This document shows positions 1-7,708 of a stretch of 64,000 bases of DNA, piece by piece; position 1 is the first letter of the stretch; each line of letters opens with the position of its first letter. The DNA lies in NCBI RefSeq assembly GCF_902833645.1, contig NZ_CADFGE010000015.1, forward strand, positions 124,001 through 188,000, written 5' to 3'. The notes below the pieces were generated by a model that was not told where the DNA came from, ran no database searches, and saw nothing but the letters and a program-made list of their open reading frames with translations. Source of the DNA: Paraburkholderia fungorum (GTDB lineage: Bacteria; Pseudomonadota; Gammaproteobacteria; Burkholderiales; Burkholderiaceae). Both the position numbers and the translations under genes were made by a program.

Positions 1-355
1 CGAAATGGTGCACCTGACCCGGTATTGGCCCGAAACCGCCCATTTGCCACATCAGCCATTCGAGCACCGGGACACGTTCGCGCAGCGTATTCGGCAGGAA
101 TTTACCGGTCTTTTCGGCGAGATACAGCAGCACCGCACCTGATTCGAACACGCTGATCGGCTGGCCGTCCGGCCCGTCCGTATCGACGATGGCGGGAATC
201 TTGTTGTTTGGGCTGATCTGCAGAAAGTCAGTCTGGAACTGCTCGCCACGGCCGATGTTGACCGGCTGCACCGTGTACGGCAGTTCCATTTCCTCGAGCG
301 CGACGCTGACCTTGCGGCCATTCGGCGTGCCCCATGCGTAGAGCTTGATCGTCAT
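1..355 (-). CDS. yfcG: YfcG-type glutathione S-transferase / disulfide-bond oxidoreductase (3' end missing)
   Basis: Partial gene running off the left edge; 118 N-terminal residues are present. It starts MTIKLYAWGTPNGRKV, and the TPNGxK turn followed by SPNNKIPAIVD and FESGAVLLYLAEKTG is the signature of the YfcG/YghU branch of glutathione S-transferases. Those enzymes use two bound glutathiones to reduce disulfides in the cytoplasm, with the Thr/Asn of the TPNG turn near the thiol (family knowledge). The start at the ATG at 353-355 gives the usual family N-terminus. A second, different GST-like gene lies just upstream on the same strand, 22 bp away, so the two may be co-transcribed. The C-terminal helical domain is outside the window apart from its first helix. 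Confidence 0.85.
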   Translation of the reverse strand, partial: MTIKLYAWGTPNGRKVSVALEEMELPYTVQPVNIGRGEQFQTDFLQISPNNKIPAIVDTDGPDGQPISVFESGAVLLYLAEKTGKFLPNTLRERVPVLEWLMWQMGGFGPIPGQVHHF

Positions 356-377
356 TTTCGGGTCGTAGCCGGATGGG

Positions 378-1004
378 TCAGGTCAGCGCGAAATCGACGT
401 ATTTCTTGAAGCCCGCGCGCGTCGCGATCCGCGAATACCAGCGCTCCAGATTCGGCAGCGGCGGCCGTTCGACGCCTTCCAGGCCGAACCAGCGTTTCGC
501 GTACGCGCCGATCACGATATCGGCGAGTGTGAACTGCTCGCCTTCAAGGAAGAAACGGCCTTGCAGATGATTGTCCAGCAAGCGCCAGAGCAGCGTGACC
601 GCGGCAACGTCGGTGGCGAGCCTGGTGGCGTCGCGCTCGGCGGCGGGTGTACGCACGATAGCCCAGAACACGGGTTTTTCTGTGGGTTGCAGCGTGGTGA
701 GCGACCAGTCGAGCCAGCGGTCGATGCTTGAGCGCAGTCTAGGCTCGGACGGATAGAGGAGGCTCGATTCCCCGTATTGCAGCACCAGATAGCGCAGGAT
801 CGAGTTCGATTCCCACAGTACGAAGTCGTCGTCGACCAGCGTCGGAATCTTGCCGGTCGGGTTCATGGCCAGATAGTCGGGCTCATTGTTGCGGCCGAAT
901 TGCAGCCCTGCGTCGATGCGTTCGTACGGCAGCACCAGTTCGTCGCAACACCACAAGACTTTCTGCACGTTGACCGAGTTGGCGCGTCCCCAGATTGTAA
1001 TCAT
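378..1004 (-). CDS. Glutathione S-transferase family protein
   Basis: A 208-residue cytoplasmic protein with the two-domain GST layout. The N-terminal thioredoxin-like domain (about 1-75) carries MNPTGKIPTLVDDD with the cis-proline at 54 and WESNSI at 64-69, the glutathione-binding Glu-Ser. The helical C-terminal domain contains the FTLADI folding motif. The ATG at 1002-1004 is preferred over an in-frame ATG 30 bp upstream because AAAAGGA lies just before it and the protein then begins MITIWGRANSVNVQK, the normal family start with a Ser in the catalytic position. Substrate cannot be read from sequence. It lies directly upstream of the yfcG-like gene on the same strand and diverges from the NERD helicase. 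Confidence 0.85.
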   Translation of the reverse strand: MITIWGRANSVNVQKVLWCCDELVLPYERIDAGLQFGRNNEPDYLAMNPTGKIPTLVDDDFVLWESNSILRYLVLQYGESSLLYPSEPRLRSSIDRWLDWSLTTLQPTEKPVFWAIVRTPAAERDATRLATDVAAVTLLWRLLDNHLQGRFFLEGEQFTLADIVIGAYAKRWFGLEGVERPPLPNLERWYSRIATRAGFKKYVDFALT

Positions 1005-1151
1005 CCGGTAAATCCTTTTTAACATTGGTGGCAAGCCGCGCGCGACGCGCGGCGTTCAGCCAGTAACGATACACGATGCGAGTGGGTTTGAGCGCCGGCA
1101 ACGCGTGGCCGTTGCGTACAATGGGCGCACCCGAATACGACGAGGCACCGC

Positions 1152-2837
1152 ATGGCCCGCATTGTCCCCGACGACTGGAAGAGCCTCGCCGCTACCGGCG
1201 CGGCGGCCCGCGAGCGCGAAACCCTCGCACTACTGGAAGAAGCGCTGCCTGACGGCTACACCGTCTATCACGGCGTGCACTGGACCCGCCTGAACCAGAA
1301 CTTTTCGGTGTTCGGCGAGGCCGATTTCGTGATCGTCAGCCCGGCCGGACGCGTGATGATCGTCGAACAGAAAACCGGTTTCCTGCGCGAAACGCCGAAG
1401 GGTCTCGTCAAGGTCTATCTACAGACGGAGCGCAACGTGGCGATCGCGCTCGCGCATACCGTCGAAACGCTGCACCGGCGCTTTACCGCTGCGTTCGGCG
1501 CGGGCACTTATTTGATCGAAGAACTGCTGTATTGCCCGGACCACATCGTCAAGGATACGGCCATTGCCGGCGTCAATCCCGCGCGGATCGTCGACGCAAC
1601 GCGTAAAGACCGGCTGGCCGCGATCATTCGCGAAGCGTTGCCGGCCGACGAAGCGCGTCTTGCCTGCGCACCGAAGATCCACCACTTTTTCGCCGACGAA
1701 CTGGCGCTCGCACCCGACGCCAGCGCGCTAGTCGGCCAGGCCGGCACGCTCGTGACGCGGCTCGCGGGCGGCCTCGCTACCTGGGCGCGGCGGCTCGAGT
1801 TTTCGCCGTTCCGGCTGCGCGTGATCGGCACGGCCGGCTCCGGTAAAACGCAACTGGCGGTGCAGGTGATGAACGACGCGGTGGCGCGCGGGCAGCGGCC
1901 TTTGTACGTGTGTTTCAACCGGCCGCTCGCGGATCACATCGCGCGGGTCGCGCCGCCCGAGGCGAAGGTGGCGAACTATCACCAGCTATGCGACTGGGTC
2001 GCGCGCGACGCGGGCCGCGAGCCGGATTTTCAGTCCGGCGACGTGTTCAATCAGCTTGAAACGATTTTTGCCGAAACGCCGATCGACGCGTGCTGGCAAT
2101 TCGACGTGCTGATCGTCGACGAAGGGCAGGATTTCCAGCAGCCCTGGGTGGCTGCCCTCGAGCGGCTGTTGCGGCCGGACGCCGCGTGGTGGTGGCTCGA
2201 AGATCCGCTGCAGAATCTCTATATGCGTGAGCCGGTCGAACTGCCCGGCTGGACCACGTTGAAGGAAACCACCAACTACCGCAGTCCGCGCGACATTCTC
2301 GACTACGTGCGCGACGTGGTCGGCACGTCGGTACCGGTTGCGGCGGGACTGGCGTCGGGCAGTCCGTTCGACGGCTCCGATATTTCGCTTTCCGTCTACG
2401 ACGAAGCGAATGCTACCGAAAGCAGTATTGATGCGACCAAGCGGGCGATTACGCAGGCGTTGTCCCTCGGCTTTCGCAAACAGGACATCGCGGTGCTGTC
2501 GTTTCGCGGCCGCGAAGGCTCCGCGATGACCGGGCAGGACCATCTCGGTCCGCATCGGCTGCGCAGTTTCACGGGTAAATACGATCTGTTCGGCAACCCG
2601 GCCTACCGCGAAGGGGATGTGCTGTTCGAGTCGATCTATCGCTTCAAGGGGCAGGCGGCGCCGTGCGTGATTCTCACCGAAGTCGATTTCGAATCGTTCG
2701 ACGAGCGTATTGCACGCAAGCTGTTCGTCGGCGCCACGCGTGCGACCATGAAGCTGATTGTCGTCGCCTCGCAGCGGGCGGCGCGGTATCTGCATCTGCG
2801 GGAGGGGAAGGAAATCAGAGAAGCAAAAGAAGTGTGA
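1152..2837 (+). CDS. NERD-domain superfamily 1 helicase/ATPase
   Basis: A 561-residue protein joining an N-terminal nuclease-related domain (NERD, about 15-130; GEADFV at 55-60 and VEQKTG at 71-76 fit the acidic and E-x-K positions of the fold) to a UvrD/PcrA-like helicase core. Walker A is GTAGSGKT at 226-233, Walker B is IVDEGQDF at 321-328, NYRSP at 375-379 fits motif IV, and KLFVGATRAT near the C-terminus fits motif VI. Proteins of this layout are presumed to act on DNA or RNA and some belong to defence or repair loci, but no specific role is assigned for this one. It is monocistronic: divergent from the GST gene and convergent with the phosphoribosyltransferase-HAD gene 18 bp away. Confidence 0.85.
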   Translation: MARIVPDDWKSLAATGAAARERETLALLEEALPDGYTVYHGVHWTRLNQNFSVFGEADFVIVSPAGRVMIVEQKTGFLRETPKGLVKVYLQTERNVAIALAHTVETLHRRFTAAFGAGTYLIEELLYCPDHIVKDTAIAGVNPARIVDATRKDRLAAIIREALPADEARLACAPKIHHFFADELALAPDASALVGQAGTLVTRLAGGLATWARRLEFSPFRLRVIGTAGSGKTQLAVQVMNDAVARGQRPLYVCFNRPLADHIARVAPPEAKVANYHQLCDWVARDAGREPDFQSGDVFNQLETIFAETPIDACWQFDVLIVDEGQDFQQPWVAALERLLRPDAAWWWLEDPLQNLYMREPVELPGWTTLKETTNYRSPRDILDYVRDVVGTSVPVAAGLASGSPFDGSDISLSVYDEANATESSIDATKRAITQALSLGFRKQDIAVLSFRGREGSAMTGQDHLGPHRLRSFTGKYDLFGNPAYREGDVLFESIYRFKGQAAPCVILTEVDFESFDERIARKLFVGATRATMKLIVVASQRAARYLHLREGKEIREAKEV

Positions 2838-2855
2838 ACGAAGCCCGGCGCGCCA

Positions 2856-3803
2856 TCAGGTCCACGCACGCGCGCCGACCAGCATTCCCGTTTGCGTGAG
2901 CGCGTCCCACCAGATCACGCGCAGCAGCGGCGCCTGTTGCGCGATCAGCAGTGCCTGCACCGGATCGCTTTCGACAAAATGCGTGACGCCGCCGCGCAAT
3001 GCCGCCGCGGCCTTGTGAGCGGCCGCGCCGGCGGCGCTTTCATCGTGCGTGCCGGGCATGCGCATTACCAGTTGCATATGACCGAAGCCGTGCCGCGCGA
3101 GCCACGCTTCGGTGCGCATGCGATCCGCTTCCGGCCGGCCGGTGATGATCGTGCGCACGCGTTGCAGATCGATGCCCGGCAGCACCTCGAACGGCAGCAG
3201 CGCGTCGCGTTCGGCGAGCGCGGCGGCCAGATCCTCGTCGTAGCGCGCGAGCGGCACATCGGGCAGCAGAATGCCGTCGAGGTCGATCGCGTAGGTGGCG
3301 TATTCGTGATCGTTCGCCATGGCGGGCGCGGCGCCCGCTTCAACGCGCTCCCAGTCCGCGCGATAACGCTCGGTGTAGGCCTGGCGCTCCCATGGAAACA
3401 GCGCGAAGTAGCCGCGTGCGTCGATTGCGTAATCGGGTTGTGTACGGCTCAAATCGTCGACCGCGGCGGTCAGTGTCCGGACCTCGAGTCCCTGTTGCTG
3501 AAGGAAGGCGATGCAATCGGTCAGCGTAAAGCCGCGCCCCGCGATGTCTTCGCACAGCAGCACTTTCGAACCGGCGGGCGGAATCGGCAGTGTCGAATCC
3601 CAGGCGACCGTGCGCGAGCGGCGCTCGTAACGCAGAAACGCGACCGGTGTGCCCACCGCATGCGAAACCATCAGCGCAAGCGGCGCGCCGCCGCGCAGAA
3701 TGCCGATTGCCAGCGTGAACTGCTCCGCCAGCAAGGCGGGTTGCAGCGACTCGATCCAGTGATCGAGTTGTTCGTACGTCAGGGGTAAAACCGGCTTGTT
3801 CAT
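2856..3803 (-). CDS. Phosphoribosyltransferase-HAD hydrolase fusion protein
   Basis: A 315-residue protein with two recognisable halves. Residues 1-150 look like a type I phosphoribosyltransferase: GILRGGAPLA at 34-43 and VLLCEDIAGRGFTL at 81-94, the latter being the acidic-pair PRPP loop. Residues 165-315 look like a HAD-type hydrolase: AIDLDG at 172-177 (motif I, nucleophile Asp174), ITGRPE at 220-225 (motif II), a lysine near 264 and ESDP at 278-281 (motif IV). The ATG at 3801-3803 is chosen because the open frame further upstream shows no conserved sequence. The pairing suggests coupled nucleobase/nucleotide and phosphate chemistry, but no substrate is evident. It faces away from the exported SUOX-fold gene. 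Confidence 0.7.
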   Translation of the reverse strand: MNKPVLPLTYEQLDHWIESLQPALLAEQFTLAIGILRGGAPLALMVSHAVGTPVAFLRYERRSRTVAWDSTLPIPPAGSKVLLCEDIAGRGFTLTDCIAFLQQQGLEVRTLTAAVDDLSRTQPDYAIDARGYFALFPWERQAYTERYRADWERVEAGAAPAMANDHEYATYAIDLDGILLPDVPLARYDEDLAAALAERDALLPFEVLPGIDLQRVRTIITGRPEADRMRTEAWLARHGFGHMQLVMRMPGTHDESAAGAAAHKAAAALRGGVTHFVESDPVQALLIAQQAPLLRVIWWDALTQTGMLVGARAWT

Positions 3804-4002
3804 GACTCTCGGGGGCGCCGCATTGCGCGCGTAGGACAGCTGTCGCGTGGACGGAGAACGGCGCGCGGCGCGGCGCGGCGGCAGGTCCCCGTTTTTGAGA
3901 CAAAGAATTTTGGCGATATTATGCATGCGGATCGAAGATCGCGCGTCGGGGTGATGCGCGTCGCCGTCCGAAAAAATAACAAACGATGGAATAACCAGGC
4001 AG
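3804..4002. promoter_or_regulatory. Divergent intergenic region
   Basis: About 200 bp between two divergent genes, containing A/T-rich stretches around 3895-3930 and 3970-3990 in an otherwise GC-rich setting. It must hold both promoters. No operator motif could be named. Confidence 0.4.
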
Positions 4003-4539
4003 ATGACCAAGCTGAGCGGCAGCAAAGACGGGAACAGGAGCGCATGGTGGGGGCTGGGTCTGCTCCTCGCATGCGTTGTGTGGAGCATGCAGGCACGGGC
4101 ACAGGCGGAGCTGTTGCCGTTATCGCTCGACGTGACGGGCAAGATCGGCAAGACCAACGATGCCGCGCACAAGTCGTATCACTTCACCGAGGCGCAATTG
4201 CTGGCGCTGCCGGCCCATTCGATTACGACCGCCACGACCTGGACGCCGCGCTCCACCTTCACAGGACCGCTGCTGGCGGATATCCTGAAGATAGTCGGCG
4301 CATCCGGCAGCGCGGTCGAGATCCATACGCTCGACGACTATACGTACACCATTCCGGTGTCGGACTGCGCTCGCTACGGCGTGGTCGTTGCATACAGCAT
4401 GAACGGCCAGCGCCTGAAGATCAGCGACTTCGGGCCGCTGTTTCTTATCTATCCGCGCGACGCATTCCCCGATGAACTCATGGGCGCGGCGGGCGACTCG
4501 AAATTCGTATGGCAGATCAAGGCACTCATCGTCAAATAA
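4003..4539 (+). CDS. Exported SUOX-fold (oxidoreductase molybdopterin-binding domain) protein lacking the Mo-ligand cysteine
   Basis: A 178-residue protein with a hydrophobic signal segment (about 14-34, cleavage likely after ARA) followed by a domain resembling the sulfite-oxidase/YedY molybdopterin fold: a beta-rich start (LSLDVTGKI), an FTGPLLADILKIVG helix and a C-terminal WQIKAL strand. In active enzymes of this fold a cysteine in the TCxxGW-like segment coordinates molybdenum; here the matching stretch reads TTATTWTPRS and has no cysteine. The protein is therefore probably not a normal Mo enzyme. Its 3' end overlaps the start of the next gene by 31 bp, which fits co-translation with that membrane-bound kinase and suggests a periplasmic sensing partner (inference). 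Confidence 0.75.
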   Translation: MTKLSGSKDGNRSAWWGLGLLLACVVWSMQARAQAELLPLSLDVTGKIGKTNDAAHKSYHFTEAQLLALPAHSITTATTWTPRSTFTGPLLADILKIVGASGSAVEIHTLDDYTYTIPVSDCARYGVVVAYSMNGQRLKISDFGPLFLIYPRDAFPDELMGAAGDSKFVWQIKALIVK

Positions 4540-6395
4540 CACGCCGCCCCTGGCGTCGTGTCCTCTATGTGCTGATCTGGCTGACCGCGCTCGCGGCGCC
4601 GGCCGGGGCAATCGGCTATCTGTTGTACGCGAACCTGCTCAATCCGCGCGTGACCGAGCCGCTGACCGGTCAGTACGACGGTTTCTATTGGGACGCCGCG
4701 CAATTGCAGATCGCCTACGCCCGTTTCGAGAACCAGTTGCTGCTGTATCAATCGGGCGTCGACGACGACTATCCGCGGCTCATGCTGCGCTACCAATTGC
4801 TGCAATCGAAGCTGCATGTGATGGCCGGTTCGACACGCAGGCTGACCACGCAGCTCGCACTGCTGCAACGGCAAATGGACGAGATCCACTCGATCGATCA
4901 TTTGCTGGACGGCATCCAGCCTGAAGTCGACGCTTTGCCGAAGGACCGCAGCCGCGCCGGTCAGATCGTCGAGGAGTTGCGCCAGCATTGGAATGAGGTC
5001 AACGATCTTGCGTTGAGCCGCCGTTTCGCCGACGTGGCCGACCGTGAGGCGATGAACCGCGATTTCATCGAGAAGCGCCGCATGCTGTTTGCTGGCGGCC
5101 TGTTGCTGCTGCTGCTCTCGGCGGCCGCGACCACACTGCTGGTGCTCAACGGCCGGCGCCGTACGCGTCTGATGCGTCAGCAGCATGCCGCACTCGAAGC
5201 GGAGCATCAGGCGAGCCGCGCGGCGCGCGAGGCGAGTCTCGCGAAGGACGCGTTTCTCGGCATGATCAGCCACGAACTGCGCACGCCCTTGCACGCGATC
5301 GTGTCGTCGATCGAGTTGCTCGGCTTCAACTATCACTCCGAGGCCGATCGCAAGGTGATCCAGCGGCTCGAAACCGCGGCGCGGCATCTGGAAGCCCAGA
5401 TGAAAGATCTGACCGACTACGCGCGTCTTGGCGCCGGCAAGCTCGAACTGCGTTACGAGCATTTCGAGCCGCGCGAACTGCTGGCCTCGATCGTCGACGA
5501 ACACGCGATGTCGGCCGCCGCGCGCGGCCTCGAGCTGGAAAGCGAGGCGAGCGGCATGAGCGGTCTCGTCGATTCCGATCCGCACCGCATTCGCCAGATC
5601 GTCAACAACCTGGTCACCAACGCGATCCGCTACACCGAAACCGGCACGGTGCGCGTGCAGTTGAGGCAGCGGCCGGCGTTGCTGATTTTCATTGTCAGCG
5701 ATACGGGGCCGGGCGTGCCGCATGCGCAGATTCCGCTGATCTTCCAGGAGTTCACGCAACTGGACGCGTCGCGCACGCGCCGCTTCGAGGGCGCGGGGAT
5801 GGGGCTCACGATCGTGCAGGGACTCGTCAGGCTGTTCGGCGGCACGGTCGACGTGGCGAGCACCGTAGGCAAGGGCACCACCTTCACGGTGACGATTCCG
5901 GTCTCCTCCGTCGCGGCCGCCACGCCGTCCGGCGTGGCGGCGCACGCCGAACCGGTGGGCGCGCGCCCGTGCGTGCTGATCGTCGACGACAACCGGCTGA
6001 TTCGCGAGTCGCTCAGCGAAATGATCGCGCACATGGATTTCGACACGCATGCGGTCTCCAGTGCCGATGAGGCGCTGGCGTGGCTCGATGCGCATCGTTG
6101 CGATGTGGTGCTGCTCGATCTGCATATGCCGGATCGCGACGGTTATACCTTCCTTGCGGACTTCGCGGCGCGTGGCGGGCCGTCGGCTGGCGCGCCGGTG
6201 ATCGTGGTGAGCGCCTATGCGCCGGAGGCAGCGGGTGCGGCTAGTCCAGCCGATGCGGGGAGTGCGGGCAGTGTGGCAGGAGAAGCGGGAGAAGCCCGTG
6301 CGCAGCCGTTTTTCGACGCGTTATTAAAGCCGGTACATTATGAGGAACTGCGCAACGCGTTGCAGCGCGCTTTGGTTTCCCGGCATACGGTGTGA
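4509..6395 (+). CDS. Hybrid sensor histidine kinase/response regulator
   Basis: A 628-residue inner-membrane hybrid kinase. TM1 is at about 19-42, TM2 at about 193-213, and the ~150 residues between them form a periplasmic helical sensor region. A short coiled segment (220-245) leads to HisKA with ISHELRTP and phospho-acceptor His255. HATPase_c follows with NNLVTNAIRYT (366-376), SDTGPGVP (397-404) and GAGMGLTIV (428-436). A receiver domain occupies about 488-620 with Asp537 in VVLLDLHMPD. An Ala/Gly-rich insertion lies late in the receiver. The gene overlaps the upstream exported SUOX-fold gene by 31 bp. The BetR-type regulator is convergent just downstream and is a plausible output partner. 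The signal sensed is unknown. Confidence 0.9.
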   Translation: MADQGTHRQITRRPWRRVLYVLIWLTALAAPAGAIGYLLYANLLNPRVTEPLTGQYDGFYWDAAQLQIAYARFENQLLLYQSGVDDDYPRLMLRYQLLQSKLHVMAGSTRRLTTQLALLQRQMDEIHSIDHLLDGIQPEVDALPKDRSRAGQIVEELRQHWNEVNDLALSRRFADVADREAMNRDFIEKRRMLFAGGLLLLLLSAAATTLLVLNGRRRTRLMRQQHAALEAEHQASRAAREASLAKDAFLGMISHELRTPLHAIVSSIELLGFNYHSEADRKVIQRLETAARHLEAQMKDLTDYARLGAGKLELRYEHFEPRELLASIVDEHAMSAAARGLELESEASGMSGLVDSDPHRIRQIVNNLVTNAIRYTETGTVRVQLRQRPALLIFIVSDTGPGVPHAQIPLIFQEFTQLDASRTRRFEGAGMGLTIVQGLVRLFGGTVDVASTVGKGTTFTVTIPVSSVAAATPSGVAAHAEPVGARPCVLIVDDNRLIRESLSEMIAHMDFDTHAVSSADEALAWLDAHRCDVVLLDLHMPDRDGYTFLADFAARGGPSAGAPVIVVSAYAPEAAGAASPADAGSAGSVAGEAGEARAQPFFDALLKPVHYEELRNALQRALVSRHTV

Positions 6396-6489
6396 CGCAA
6401 TATCCAGGAACAAGCGAGGAAGAACGCTGGAAGAAGCAGATGGAGGAGGGCTCAACCTGAGCACACACCTTCAGCCGCTTGCCGGCAAC

Positions 6490-7344
6490 TCAGGGCCGGT
6501 TGAGACGTTTGGACAGATCGGCGACCAGGATCGCCATACGCGCGGGTTTTTCATAACACGCGACATCGTAATTGCGGATGACCTGGCTGATCTCCGATTC
6601 GCTGGCCTTGCCGGTCAGCAATTCGCCGGTCAGCACGAAAATCGGTGCATCCGGATTTTCCGACGCCCGCACCGCGCGAATCGCCTCGGCCGAGGTCTGC
6701 GCGCCGAATAACCAGTCGATCACGATGCCGTCGAAAACCTGCGTTTGCAGTTGCTCGGCAAATGCCGCGAGGCCGTAGATCGCCACCGCTGCGAAACCGC
6801 TGCGTTCGAGATAGTCGCGCAGGTTGTCGGCGGAGGCCCGATCGTCGTCGACCACCGCGATGGTCGGCTTGTCGGTTTCGACGCGGCGCGGATAGATCTC
6901 GATCTTGTGGACTTCGTAGGCGCTTTGGTAAAGCGTGCCATCGTGGCGCGCCACGCGCCATTGGCCGAGTTTCGAGTACGCCACGAATTCAGGGCGGCTG
7001 CCCGGTTCGAGCGCGGCGCCGATCCATGCGGTGCAGGCCAGCTCGATCGCGCCGATGCAGAACACCGCTTCCTGGGCGATGGCGCCGACCATGCCCGGAT
7101 CGAGCGACTGTGCACCGAATAGCTGGGCCGCGGGTTCGCCGAACACCTCGGCGACCTTCTTGATCTGCGAGAGGGTCCACGGGCTGTTGCCGCGCAGCTT
7201 GCGGTGTCCCTGCGAAAAACTCAGATCGAGGATGCGGCATAGCTCGGTGGTTTGCTGGCGCTTGCCGATCCCATGCCGGCTCATCAACTCGCGCACGCGC
7301 TCGGCAACCGCGATGGCGTCAGGTGAGTGTGTCTCGTTGGTCAT
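6490..7344 (-). CDS. BetR-domain response regulator
   Basis: A 284-residue protein in reversed order for a response regulator: the DNA-binding part is N-terminal. Residues 10-80 contain an HTH resembling the BetR domain (SFSQGHRKLRGNSPWTLSQI at 42-61 is typical), a linker region covers about 80-155, and a receiver domain fills 160-280 with the acidic pocket VVDDD (164-168), phospho-acceptor Asp210 in GIVIDW and the conserved Lys in YEKPAR. It is convergent with the hybrid kinase, ending 94 bp from it. Targets are not evident; the repeats upstream of its start (7512-7614) are candidates for regulatory sites. Confidence 0.8.
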   Translation of the reverse strand: MTNETHSPDAIAVAERVRELMSRHGIGKRQQTTELCRILDLSFSQGHRKLRGNSPWTLSQIKKVAEVFGEPAAQLFGAQSLDPGMVGAIAQEAVFCIGAIELACTAWIGAALEPGSRPEFVAYSKLGQWRVARHDGTLYQSAYEVHKIEIYPRRVETDKPTIAVVDDDRASADNLRDYLERSGFAAVAIYGLAAFAEQLQTQVFDGIVIDWLFGAQTSAEAIRAVRASENPDAPIFVLTGELLTGKASESEISQVIRNYDVACYEKPARMAILVADLSKRLNRP

Positions 7345-7708
7345 GCTGCGTGAGAAGCTGCCTTATTGAAAGGTGACTGTGGGACGTGCGATACGTGCGG
7401 TACATGCAATACCTGCGGTAGGTTCGATACGGCACGAATAGCGCGGCGATGCAAGTTGGATGCATTGGACGCGGCGGCGCAGGGGACAGCAATGTACCGT
7501 AAAAAATATCGCGGTCTGTTTTTGTATGACCGTTGCCGAATTCGCCAGTGCGAGGTACGAACGGAAAATCCGGCAGTCTGTTTTATGCTTTTAGCATTAA
7601 GTCAGTCTATTTTACCGACGAAACTGCACGCTATCTGTAAAGAAATATCACCAGGCGGGGTATTCCAGCGTATTTCAGGAAGATTCTGGTGGATTACTCG
7701 ATGCGAGC
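7345..7708. other. 364-bp intergenic region with short direct repeats
   Basis: Lies between the start of the BetR regulator and the end of hipA, both on the minus strand, so it holds the regulator's promoter and the hipA 3' region. It is A/T-rich relative to its surroundings. Two 12-bp direct repeats, CAGTCTGTTTTA (7574-7585) and CAGTCTATTTTA (7603-7614), are 29 bp apart with a weaker third copy near 7512. Near 7378-7435 there is a degenerate array of TGCGGTAC-like repeats. An open frame across the region has no conserved features and was not called as a gene. Confidence 0.4.

Noticed and set aside
3804..4172. N-terminal extension of the phosphoribosyltransferase-HAD gene
   Set aside because: It would overlap the divergent SUOX-fold gene, and conserved sequence only begins at the ATG at 3803.
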